From assembly GCF_016405985.1 (NCBI RefSeq), contig NZ_JAEFCF010000040.1, forward strand, positions 1 to 48,381: 48,381 nucleotides of DNA. The letters are read 5' to 3'. Below are positions 7,882 through 15,644 of this stretch, piece by piece. The DNA comes from Paracoccus sp. IB05. GTDB taxonomy: Bacteria; Pseudomonadota; Alphaproteobacteria; Rhodobacterales; Rhodobacteraceae. Under the pieces are notes generated by a model, which did not search any database, was not told where the DNA came from, and saw only the letters and a list, made by a program, of their open reading frames with translations. Positions within the stretch are counted from its first letter, which is position 1; each line of letters opens with the position of its first letter. Position numbers and translations under genes: made by a program.

Positions 7882-8847
7882 ATGAAAAAACTGCTTGGAA
7901 CCGCGCTGGTCGCGGGGCTTGCCTGGCCGATGCTGGCCGGAGCTGACCCGATCAATGTCAAGGATTTCGCCCTGGCGCCGCGGATCGCCGAAAAGGTGGC
8001 CGCGGGCGAAGAGCTGAACATCTTCGTCTCGTATCACGATGTCTCGAATGAATTCGCGCCGCAGATCCGCGCAGGCGTCGAGCGCGGCGATGCGCTGGAC
8101 AAGGTCAAAGCGAAATTCATCGGCCCGGTTGGCGCCGATGCCGATGGCCAGATCAATGAGATCGAGGCGCTGCTGGACACGATGGACGGGCTGGCGATTT
8201 CCTCGGTCTCGACCGATGCGCTGGCACCGATCATCGACCGCGTGGTCGAGGCGGGCATCCCGGTCATCACCTATAATACCGACAATCCCGACAGCAAACG
8301 CATCGCATTCGCCGGCCAGGATCTGATCCAGTCGGGCCGCGAAGCCGGCAAGCTGATGTGCGAGGTGCATCCCGAGGGCAAGCTGCTGATCCTCACGCTG
8401 GATGCAGCCGCGCAATGGTCGCTCGACCGCGAAAGCGGCGCGCGCGAGGCGATGGCGGCCGGTTGCCCCGCGGCCGAGGTGGTGCAGACCGTCAATACCG
8501 GCACCGATCCGCAGGAAATGTATGCCGCGATTGAAAACGCCATGCTTGGCAACCCGGAAATCTCGGGGCTTCTGAGCCTTGAATGCTGCACCACTCCGGC
8601 AGCCGGTTCCTGGGTGGATCGCAATGGCCGCGCGGGCGAGGTCAAGATCGTCGGTTTTGACCTGCTCGACCAGACGGTTGAGTTCGTCGAGAACGGGGTG
8701 ATCCAGGCGACCATCGACCAGGCTCCGGAAGCCCAGGGCTTTGCCGCCGTTGACCTGCTGGCGAAGTTCCTCAACGGCGAGACCATTGACGATCTCGACA
8801 CCGGCGTCGGCATCTTCACCTCTGCAAATATCGCAGACGTGAACTGA
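7882..8847 (+). CDS. ABC transporter periplasmic sugar-binding protein (RbsB-like)
   Basis: 321 residues. A Sec signal peptide (MKKLLGTALVAG, then LAWPMLAGA) is probably cut after residue 21. The mature protein has the Peripla_BP_4 fold, with the ISSVSTDALAPIIDRVVEAG block and VITYNTDNPDS, typical of ribose/pentose or polyol binders. The start follows a strong GAGGGAGGAA site; upstream in-frame ATGs precede the hairpin and lack a signal peptide. It delivers the ligand to the flanking permease. The pocket cannot be read for the exact sugar; the presence of RbsK and RbsD points to a ribose-like compound. Confidence 0.93.
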   Translation: MKKLLGTALVAGLAWPMLAGADPINVKDFALAPRIAEKVAAGEELNIFVSYHDVSNEFAPQIRAGVERGDALDKVKAKFIGPVGADADGQINEIEALLDTMDGLAISSVSTDALAPIIDRVVEAGIPVITYNTDNPDSKRIAFAGQDLIQSGREAGKLMCEVHPEGKLLILTLDAAAQWSLDRESGAREAMAAGCPAAEVVQTVNTGTDPQEMYAAIENAMLGNPEISGLLSLECCTTPAAGSWVDRNGRAGEVKIVGFDLLDQTVEFVENGVIQATIDQAPEAQGFAAVDLLAKFLNGETIDDLDTGVGIFTSANIADVN

Positions 8848-8853
8848 TCAAAG

Positions 8854-8881
8854 CGTCCCGGGCTCGTCGGGGCCCGGGACG
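8854..8881 (+). terminator. Strong hairpin downstream of the binding-protein gene (partial terminator)
   Basis: A perfect 10-base GC-rich stem (CGTCCCGGGC / GCCCGGGACG) with an 8-base loop is followed by TTT. It probably stops or slows part of transcription and stabilises the binding-protein mRNA, giving more binding protein than ATPase, as in many importer operons. Confidence 0.75.
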
Positions 8882-8915
8882 TTTCCCGGACAGTTTCTGA
8901 ACAGATCGGCACGGA

Positions 8916-10457
8916 ATGCAGATGGACAGGTCCCCCGTCGTCAGTTTTCAGCGGATCGGCAAATCTTTCCCCGGTGTGCGCGCGCTCTCGAATGTGTCGC
9001 TGTCGCTGAACCCGGGCGAGATTCATGCCGTGATCGGTGAGAATGGCGCGGGAAAATCGACGCTTATGAATATTCTCGCGGGCGTTCTGGCGCCAAGCGA
9101 GGGCACGCTTATGCTGGATGGCCAACCGCTGCGGCTGGCCTCGCCGCTGGACGCGCGGCGGCGCGGGATTGCTGTGGTGTTCCAGGAGCTGTCTTTGTGC
9201 CGCAACCTCTCGGTGGGCGAGAATGTGATGCTGCCGGCGCTGGCAGAGATCCCATCCTGGCAGCTGATCCGCCGTGCCCGCGCGCAAGCGCAGTCGCGTG
9301 AAATCCTCGCCCGGCTCGGCATGGATATCGACCCCGCGACACCTTTGCGCGATCTGTCGGTGGCGCAGATGCAGCTAGTCGAGATCGCCCGCGCGCTGGC
9401 CCGCAAGGTGCGGGTCCTCGTGCTGGACGAGCCGAATTCGGCGCTCTCGCCACATGAATCCGAACACCTGTTCAACATCATGCGCCAGCTGCGCGCGGAG
9501 GGCGTGGCGATTGTCTATATCTCGCATCACCTGAATGAGGTGCTGGCGCTCTCCGACCGGATCAGTGTCATGCGTGATGGCGAACTGGTCGAAAGCATCA
9601 CCGATCTGACCGGCATCGAAGTGCCGCATCTGGTGGCCGCGATGGTCGGGCGCGATCTGGGGGATGCCGCGCCTTACGGAATAACCCATCCGCCGCGCGA
9701 CACGGCGCCCGTTCTGTCCCTGCGCGACTTCCGGGTGCCGGGCGAGATCAACGGCGTCTCGCTTGATCTGCGCCCCGGCGAGATCCTCGGGATCGGCGGC
9801 CTGCCCGGCAGCGGCAAGGATATTCTGGCCGAGGCGATTTTCGGCCTCTGCCCGCGTTCGGGCACCGTGACCATTGCCGGCCAGACACTGCCGGCGCAAA
9901 AGCCGATGGCTGCCATTCGGGCCGGAATCGCACTGATCCCGGCGGATCGCCGCAACGGCGGCGCGCTTTTGTCGATGTCAGTGGCGCAGAATGTGGTGTC
10001 CTCGACGCTCGACCGCCACTCGAAGATCGGCGTTTTGCGGAATGACCTGATCGGGGAAACCGCCAGCCAGCAGATCCGCGCCTTTGACGCCCGCGTATCC
10101 GGGCCGGGCCAGGTGATGAGCACGCTGTCGGGCGGCAATCAACAGAAGATCATCCTGTCGCGCGGCATCGTGTCAGAGCCGAAGGTTCTGATCCTGCATG
10201 AACCAACCCGGGGCATCGATGTCGGCGCGAAAGCCGAGATCTACGCGATCCTGAAACGCCTGGCGGGAGAAGGACTGGCGGTGCTGATGATCTCGTCCGA
10301 ACTGCCCGAACTCGTCCTGCACGCAAACCGCGTGGTGATGATGGCGCATGGCATGGTCTCGCGCGATTTCACCGGAGCGGAGATTTCCGAGCAAAATCTG
10401 ATGATGGCGGCGAGTGTGCAGCCCGCACATCTGTCCGAAGTGGAGGGGGCAGCATGA
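8916..10457 (+). CDS. Sugar ABC transporter ATP-binding protein, two-domain (RbsA-like)
   Basis: 513 residues with two nucleotide-binding domains. Domain 1 has Walker A GENGAGKSTL, signature LSVAQMQLVEIARAL and Walker B VLVLDEPNSAL. Domain 2 has the usual degenerate P-loop (GGLPGSGKD) and an LSGGNQQK signature, but its Walker B reads LILHEPTRGID, with His in place of the Asp that helps bind magnesium. That suggests domain 2 is regulatory or weakly active. It energises the permease of the same operon. The stop overlaps the ribokinase start (ATGA). The ATG at 8916 has only a weak GGAA upstream; a second Met two codons later is possible. Confidence 0.92.
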   Translation: MQMDRSPVVSFQRIGKSFPGVRALSNVSLSLNPGEIHAVIGENGAGKSTLMNILAGVLAPSEGTLMLDGQPLRLASPLDARRRGIAVVFQELSLCRNLSVGENVMLPALAEIPSWQLIRRARAQAQSREILARLGMDIDPATPLRDLSVAQMQLVEIARALARKVRVLVLDEPNSALSPHESEHLFNIMRQLRAEGVAIVYISHHLNEVLALSDRISVMRDGELVESITDLTGIEVPHLVAAMVGRDLGDAAPYGITHPPRDTAPVLSLRDFRVPGEINGVSLDLRPGEILGIGGLPGSGKDILAEAIFGLCPRSGTVTIAGQTLPAQKPMAAIRAGIALIPADRRNGGALLSMSVAQNVVSSTLDRHSKIGVLRNDLIGETASQQIRAFDARVSGPGQVMSTLSGGNQQKIILSRGIVSEPKVLILHEPTRGIDVGAKAEIYAILKRLAGEGLAVLMISSELPELVLHANRVVMMAHGMVSRDFTGAEISEQNLMMAASVQPAHLSEVEGAA

Positions 10458-11380
10458 AGAAACCGGTTATTACCGTTGTCGGCAGTTTTGCGGTTGGGAT
10501 GACGATCAGAACCCCCACCCTGCCGATTTTTGGCCAGACAATTCTGGGCTCCGATTTCGATATGGGGCCTGGGGGCAAAGGGTCGAACCAGGCGGTCGCC
10601 ACGGCGCGGCTTGGCGCGGATTCGGCGCTGGTCGCCTGTGTGGGGAATGACGCGCTGGCAAAGATCGCCACCGATATGTACCGCGCCGAAGGGGTGAACG
10701 CCCGCCATGTGACCGAGTTGCCGGACCGCGCGACCGGGGTGGGGTTCATCATTCTTAACACCGAGGGCAACAACTTTATCATCCTCGATATGGGCGCGAA
10801 TAACGCGATGGATGCGGCCGAGGTTGACAAATCCGCCGACCGGCTGGCCATGTCGGATGTGGTGATGACGGTGCTGGAAATCCCCGATGCCGCCGCCTCG
10901 CGCGCGATGGAACTGGGCAAGGCCTCGGGGGCGAGAACAGTCCTGAACCCGGCACCGGCCCGTGCGCTGCATCCCTCGATTTTCAAACATGTCGATGTGC
11001 TGATCCCGAATGAAAGCGAACTGCGGATCCTTTTGGGCCTGAAGCCTGACGACCCGACCCCGTCCCGCGATCTGGCGATCCGGCTCAGGCGGCTTGGGGT
11101 TGGCACGGTGGTGGTGACGCTTGGACGTGAAGGTGTGCTGATCCTCTCGGACGAGCATGACCTGCATATTCGCGCCCCCGAGGTCGCGGTGGTCGATACC
11201 ACCGGCGCGGGCGACGCCTTCTGTTCGGGCTTTGCCGTGGCGCTGGCCGAGGGGAAATCCATCCCCGAGGCCGCGCGCTATGGCACGCTTTGCGGCTCCT
11301 GGGCCTGCACGAAACTCGGCGTGGTGCCGTCGCTGGGGCGGCGCCATGAAATCGAAGCCTTTGCGAAGGAAATCCAATGA
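10454..11380 (+). CDS. rbsK: Ribokinase (PfkB family)
   Basis: 308 residues. The PfkB fold is shown by the N-terminal GPGGKGSNQAVATARLGAD block and the C-terminal DTTGAGDAF motif, whose last Asp (about residue 253) is the catalytic base. The family phosphorylates D-ribose or a related pentose at C5 with ATP. The gene overlaps the ATPase gene before it and the ribose pyranase gene after it, so import, ring opening and phosphorylation are co-expressed. The neighbourhood is odd for plain ribose, so related pentoses or modified ribosides remain possible. Confidence 0.9.
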   Translation: MKKPVITVVGSFAVGMTIRTPTLPIFGQTILGSDFDMGPGGKGSNQAVATARLGADSALVACVGNDALAKIATDMYRAEGVNARHVTELPDRATGVGFIILNTEGNNFIILDMGANNAMDAAEVDKSADRLAMSDVVMTVLEIPDAAASRAMELGKASGARTVLNPAPARALHPSIFKHVDVLIPNESELRILLGLKPDDPTPSRDLAIRLRRLGVGTVVVTLGREGVLILSDEHDLHIRAPEVAVVDTTGAGDAFCSGFAVALAEGKSIPEAARYGTLCGSWACTKLGVVPSLGRRHEIEAFAKEIQ

Positions 11381-11838
11381 AACGCGGTCGCATTCTGAAC
11401 GCTGAACTGAACCATGCCATTGCCTCGATGGGGCATGGCGATCTGATGATCGTCTGTGATGCAGGCTTCCCGATCCCCGACACGGCCTGGCGCGTCGATC
11501 TCGCGATCGAGAAAGACCTGCCGGATCTGGGCCAGGTGCTGTCGCTGATCGCTTCGGATTTCGTGGCTGAGAAAGTCAGCTATGCTGACAACCTGCCAAC
11601 GAACAACCCGGTCTTGCTGGATAAAGTGAAGACGCTCTTCCCCGATGCCGATCACGAGATGACCACGCATGCCAATATCCTGGGTGCGATGGCGGCACAG
11701 GCCAAGGTGATTGTGCGCACCGGCGCTTTTGACCCCTGGGGCAATATCCTGCTGTGGTCGGGCGTCGATGTGCCGAAATGGTTCGACAAGCCGGGCGTCA
11801 TCGCGCCGCCGGAATATGCGCGGAAGCTGAAAGCCTGA
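11377..11838 (+). CDS. rbsD: D-ribose pyranase (RbsD/FucU family)
   Basis: 153 residues, with slightly longer loops than E. coli RbsD (139). Family blocks are present: early GHGDLMIVCDAGFP and late RTGAFDPWGNILL. RbsD converts the pyranose to the furanose form of ribose so that ribokinase can use it. It overlaps both neighbours by four or fewer bases. Its presence with a ribokinase strongly suggests that a free aldopentose is an intermediate of the pathway encoded here. Confidence 0.9.
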   Translation: MKRGRILNAELNHAIASMGHGDLMIVCDAGFPIPDTAWRVDLAIEKDLPDLGQVLSLIASDFVAEKVSYADNLPTNNPVLLDKVKTLFPDADHEMTTHANILGAMAAQAKVIVRTGAFDPWGNILLWSGVDVPKWFDKPGVIAPPEYARKLKA

Positions 11839-12668
11839 TGCCGAAGATCTTTGACTGGGCCGCGCAACCGGCCGAGCGCATGGTGACGGTCGGCTCGCTC
11901 CGGGCGGGGAAAGGTACCCCCGCCCGCCACGCCCAGGTCACCGCCGATACCGCAGAAGAGGCCGAAGCCGCCGAAGCCGCCGGGATTGAGATGGTGGTCT
12001 GCCGTGCTGCCAATGTGACAACCGTCCGACGCGGATCGAAACGGGTCTTTGTGACGGCGGCGCTTGGTTTCGCTGAAGCCATCACCGAAGACGAGATCCT
12101 GCGCACCGCCTTTCGCGCCCTGACCGATGGCGCCGATGCGGTGATCACCGCGCGCCGCCTTTCGGTCGTCAGCCTGCTGGCGGCGGAAGATATCCCCGTC
12201 ATGGGCCATCTGGGCTTCGTGCCGCGCAAAAGCACCTGGACCGGCCGCACCCGCGGCGTCGGGCGCGAGCCGTCCGAGGCCGAAGAGCTCTGGCATCGCT
12301 TCCGCCGCCTCGAAGAGGCCGGTGCCTTCGCGGTCGAGGCCGAGCTGGTCGCAGCGCCTTTGCTTTCGGCCATCACCCGCAAATCGGGGCTGGTCACCGT
12401 CTCGCTCGGCTCAGGCCCGGGCGGTGATGTGGCGTTCCTGTTCACCTCGGACATCATCGGCGACAGCCCGCGCCTGCCACGCCATGCCCGCTCCTGGGGG
12501 GATGTGGCCAGCCTGCGCCAGCAGATCGTCATCGAACGGCAAAGGGCGCTTACAGCCTTTCGCAGCGAGGTCGCCGGCGGCAGCTATCCTTCGCCCGGCG
12601 AGTTGATCCACCCAGAGAGCGACCCTGAGCTCGACGCGCTGCTCGAGCGGCTCAGCAGTGCCGGCTGA
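11838..12668 (+). CDS. PanB-like (ketopantoate hydroxymethyltransferase-fold) protein lacking the metal ligands
   Basis: 276 residues. The start overlaps the rbsD stop (TGATG). The pattern follows the PanB TIM barrel: GHLGF at 123-127 (GHLGL in PanB), LEEAGAFAVEAEL at 158-170, with Glu169 aligning to PanB's catalytic Glu181, and an end with SYPSPGE (YPGEE in PanB). The magnesium-binding Asp pair of PanB (in VGDSLG and ADLPF) is replaced here by uncharged or basic residues (CRAANV at 55-60, TAALGF at 73-78), and the VKIEGG block reads VITARR. A true ketopantoate hydroxymethyltransferase is therefore unlikely. It may be a relative (PEP mutase/PanB superfamily) acting on the product of the ribose-type pathway. 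Function unknown. Confidence 0.7.
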   Translation: MPKIFDWAAQPAERMVTVGSLRAGKGTPARHAQVTADTAEEAEAAEAAGIEMVVCRAANVTTVRRGSKRVFVTAALGFAEAITEDEILRTAFRALTDGADAVITARRLSVVSLLAAEDIPVMGHLGFVPRKSTWTGRTRGVGREPSEAEELWHRFRRLEEAGAFAVEAELVAAPLLSAITRKSGLVTVSLGSGPGGDVAFLFTSDIIGDSPRLPRHARSWGDVASLRQQIVIERQRALTAFRSEVAGGSYPSPGELIHPESDPELDALLERLSSAG

Positions 12669-13499
12669 CCTGCCGGCCGTGCGAAAGGACAGAAGCCCGC
12701 GCAGGGCCAGGACCGGCAATCTGACCTCGGGGAGTGGTCACCCGGAGACCGAAGCCCCCCCGTCGCCTCGGGTCAGGTCAGGGCCCCCGCTCCCGTACTG
12801 CTGCCGCATCGCGCCCCTGCGAGGCGCGGGTTGCTTCTTCCGCCAAGGTTAGGACAGTGGATCGTGGCTCCGAAGGCCCCGTCTTCATATCCTCGACGGT
12901 CGACCGCTTGCGCCACTTCGCAACGGTCTTGAGATTGATGCCCAACTCACGGCTCAACTGCGCGAGCCCTCAGACCCGCCCTTGAACCAATGGCGGGCAG
13001 ATCTTCGACTTGCGATCGCTGTATTGCTGCTCTGACGGCGTGCGTGGTCGTGGCGCTGCCATGACGAATTTTTCCCAAAGGGCGTCCTTCCATTCCAGAG
13101 AAAGGATCGCACCAGCAAACCGTGGGATCAAACACCTGGTGCACAGGTCGCAAGCGCGCCCAAGAGGATCAACGGGAAGGTCGAGCCAAACCCGATGACG
13201 ACCGAAATCTGAAACCGCTCTCCGAACCTGCGGGGCACGGCCATGACCATTCATATCTGGCAACGACCCCGGCACAGCAGGTCCGGGACCGGTCGTCAGC
13301 GAAGAATTCTGCCATCCGCCTGGTGCAAGTGGGGAAAGGGTCACATAGCTCTTCAGTGTTGACGGGAAGCGGATAGGCACTGCTCACCCCGCCCGCGACC
13401 CGTTTCAGAGTGTTTGACGGCGCGGTGATGGACCGGCTGCTTTGCGGCCTTTCACCTTGTTCAGCGCTTTGACACAGTCCGGGACAAGGCCGAAGCCGG
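12669..13499. other. Gene-poor degraded stretch with transposase remnant
   Basis: No convincing intact gene. The only recognisable content is the minus-strand IS481-type remnant (listed separately). Other open frames are short, rich in Arg/Ser/Pro and lack ribosome binding sites. The stretch after 13080 shows nothing I recognise. Confidence 0.6.
12823..13077 (-). pseudogene. IS481-family-like transposase remnant, N-terminal region, frameshifted
   Basis: Reading leftward, one frame gives GKIRHGSATTTHAVRAAIQR, a common beginning of a group of IS481-type transposases. After a break near 12960 another frame continues as LSRELGINLKTVAKWRKRS, then TVEDMKTGPSEPRSTVLTLA, the helix-turn-helix and linker of the same family. 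After that the similarity ends abruptly, and the catalytic integrase core is absent. It is a dead fragment left by an insertion-deletion event. Confidence 0.75.
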
Positions 13500-14012
13500 T
13501 CACGAAAAGGACGCTCCCCCTGGCACCCGCCGAATGGCGGAAACCATTGGAAAGCCCGACACAGCTGCGCCAGAGAGAAAGCTCCCCAGATCATTGCATA
13601 GTCCGGTCTGCGACCGGCAGAAGGTGGCCCGGAGGTCATTGTCGCGGAATCCCCAGGTGAACATCAAGGCGATGACCAGGTCTGCGAGGCCAGACAGGCT
13701 GCGGCAAATGACCAGCAGCCCCGGGCGGATTGGAGAAATAGCCCGGGCGATCTCGCCCACATCGGCATCGAGGCCGGACCCGTTGACCGCGAAGATCCTC
13801 TGCGGCGCGTCATGACCGGCTTCCCGGGCGCTGATATGCTCCGATATAGCGCAAGCGCCCGACCCGATCTGCACGCAGAAATCATAAAATGATTTGCAGA
13901 GTTCCAGCCTCCTTGCGGCCCGGGGCATTTCGACAAAGCTCTGAATATCAAAGGGTCTTTCCGTGTTCTGATATTCAGGCCCGGAATTACCGAAGATGTT
14001 GGTCACCCGCAT
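13500..14012 (-). CDS. Hypothetical protein, 170 residues
   Basis: I do not recognise this protein. The ATG at 14012 is preceded by GAAGGA at a good distance, and the frame is open for 170 codons with a balanced composition in its first 140 residues (for example RRLELCKSFYDFCVQIG and PGLLVICRSLSGLADLVIAL). The last 20 residues look like read-through into unrelated sequence. The gene may therefore be truncated at its 3' end by the rearrangement that left the neighbouring transposase remnant. A loose resemblance to sensor domains of LuxR-type regulators was noticed but is too weak to name. Confidence 0.4.
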   Translation of the reverse strand: MRVTNIFGNSGPEYQNTERPFDIQSFVEMPRAARRLELCKSFYDFCVQIGSGACAISEHISAREAGHDAPQRIFAVNGSGLDADVGEIARAISPIRPGLLVICRSLSGLADLVIALMFTWGFRDNDLRATFCRSQTGLCNDLGSFLSGAAVSGFPMVSAIRRVPGGASFS

Positions 14013-14580
14013 CGGGATTCCTTCGAATCCGCGCCCGGAGCATATTGCGGCGCCACAAATGGTCTGGTCGTCATGCCGCGGCACTGCAGGAATTTGGGAA
14101 TCGCTTCTGTTCTTCAAGCTTTGCGGGCGGCGCCAGGTCGCGGCTGTATTGCTCTGGGAACACCGCCTGCAATGCGGGGCAATTGAATCAACCCTTGCGA
14201 CAGGGCCAGCCGATGACAGCACCAAAGACAGGCAACAGCGGTTAATTCGGCGTGTTTTTGTGCCATTCGGAATAGCCTGCCAGGATCGGAGAAATCGGAC
14301 GAGGGCAGGATTTCAGAACGCCATCAGGCTGGATTGCGCCTCGAAATCTCTCGCCTGTTCGATCCGCGTATTGGCGGGGATTCCAGCCAGCCCGACAGCA
14401 CGCCGGATCATCGGCCTGGCGCGCGTCCGGGTCTGCCGTTTCGCCTTATTGCTGCCGGTCGGGGCGATCAGGTCTCGCCGCGAAGGGTGGTGCCGGTTGC
14501 CTCGCAAGAGGAAATCCGCATCGGGATCCTGCGCCCGGACCAGCTGGTCACCGCCCTGCGCATGCCGCGCCGATGCCGTC
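14013..14580. other. Intergenic/degraded stretch
   Basis: About 570 bases with no firm gene. On the plus strand at roughly 14440-14570 the frame EEIRIGILRPDQLVTALRMP resembles the end of FAD-binding subunits of xanthine-dehydrogenase-type enzymes, so an old remnant is possible. It lacks a start and is cut off at the LysR gene. Confidence 0.35.
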
Positions 14581-15504
14581 TCAGCTGCTGCGGTAGCCCG
14601 GCGCCTGTTCCAGAAAATGCCGCAGCCGGGGGGTCATGAAATCGAGGAAGGCACGGACACGGCGCGGCAGGTGATCGCCGCCCAAAAAGACGGCATGCAC
14701 ATCTTCATTGTCACCGTCGACGGCCTCGGCGAGCACCTCGACCAGTGTGCCGCGCGCCAGATCCTTGCGGATATGAAACTCCCCCATCCGCGCAAGACCC
14801 ATTCCGGCCAGCGCCATCTGACGCACCGTCTCGCCATTATTGGCCAGAAGCGGGCCATTCACGCGGTTGTCGATGATCCGCCCGCCCTCCTGCAGCGGCC
14901 AGACCGGCGATGAGCGGCGGAAATTAAAGCCAAGGCAGGCATGATCCGCCAGATCGGCACCGCTTTGCGGCACACCGCGCCGGCGCAGATAATCGGGCGA
15001 GGCCACGATTTTGCGCGCCGCATGACCCAGACGGATCGCGGTCAGGCCCGAGCTTGCCAGCCGCCCCACCCGAAACGCCACATCCGTGCGGTCGAGATAG
15101 AGATCCACGACCTCATCCGAGATCGAAAGATCCAGGGTGATATTCGGATATGCCTGCCAGAACTCCGGCAGCAAGGGCTGTATCGCCACCACGCCCAGCC
15201 CGACCGAAGCCGAGATCCGCACCTTGCCGGTGATGCTGGCGGCCCCCCGTCCCAGGTCAGCCTCGATCGCATCCAGCTCAGCGAGGAGGTTGAGGCTGCG
15301 GTCATAATAGACCTGCCCCTCGCCCGTAAGCGAAAGCCGCCGGGTCGAGCGTTCCAGCAGCCGCACACCAAGCCGCGTCTCGATCCGCCCGATCAGTTTC
15401 GAGACGGTCGAAGGGGTCATGAGCAATTGCCGGGCCGCCTCGGAAAAACTGCCGGATTCAACCACCCGCAAAAACACCTGCATCTCGCCTGCGCGGTTGT
15501 CCAT
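14581..15504 (-). CDS. LysR-family transcriptional regulator
   Basis: 307 residues. The N-terminal winged helix-turn-helix (FLRVVESGSFSEAARQLLMT, then PSTVSKLIGRIE) is typical of the CrgA/YafC-like subgroup. The C-terminal effector domain has the expected GKVRISASVGLGVVAIQPLL start. It diverges from the aldo/keto reductase and MFS genes and probably controls them; LysR proteins usually regulate the divergent gene in response to a substrate or toxic compound. Confidence 0.92.
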   Translation of the reverse strand: MDNRAGEMQVFLRVVESGSFSEAARQLLMTPSTVSKLIGRIETRLGVRLLERSTRRLSLTGEGQVYYDRSLNLLAELDAIEADLGRGAASITGKVRISASVGLGVVAIQPLLPEFWQAYPNITLDLSISDEVVDLYLDRTDVAFRVGRLASSGLTAIRLGHAARKIVASPDYLRRRGVPQSGADLADHACLGFNFRRSSPVWPLQEGGRIIDNRVNGPLLANNGETVRQMALAGMGLARMGEFHIRKDLARGTLVEVLAEAVDGDNEDVHAVFLGGDHLPRRVRAFLDFMTPRLRHFLEQAPGYRSS

Positions 15505-15538
15505 CCTCGTCCCCTGCCCCTCTCAGCGCATCCAGGAA

Positions 15539-15575
15539 ATAATTTCACAGATGATGCGAAGATCGGAGGAATTAT
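15539..15575. promoter_or_regulatory. Candidate LysR binding region (AT-rich inverted repeat)
   Basis: ATAATT at 15539-15544 and AATTAT at 15570-15575 form a spaced inverted repeat, in an otherwise GC-rich divergent promoter region between the LysR and aldo/keto reductase genes. The symmetry is short and this is a weak assignment. Confidence 0.25.
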
Positions 15576-15644
15576 CAAGCCCTCGCAGCGGGTCTATCTG
15601 GGGGCAACGCCAGCCGCCCGATGGATCTGGCACAGGAGAACAGG

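Noticed and set aside
6661-8415. Long open frame antisense to the permease and binding-protein genes
   Set aside because: Low-complexity His/Asp/Gln/Arg-rich translation with no family signature; lies across two well-supported genes.
11838-12668. Calling the gene panB (ketopantoate hydroxymethyltransferase)
   Set aside because: Metal and keto-acid binding residues are missing, and no other pantothenate genes are nearby.
13500-14012. LuxR-type autoinducer-binding domain
   Set aside because: Resemblance is vague and the DNA-binding domain is absent.
14330-14580. FAD-binding subunit remnant of a xanthine-dehydrogenase-type enzyme
   Set aside because: Only one short block (ILRPDQLVTALRMP) is suggestive; too little to call a pseudogene.
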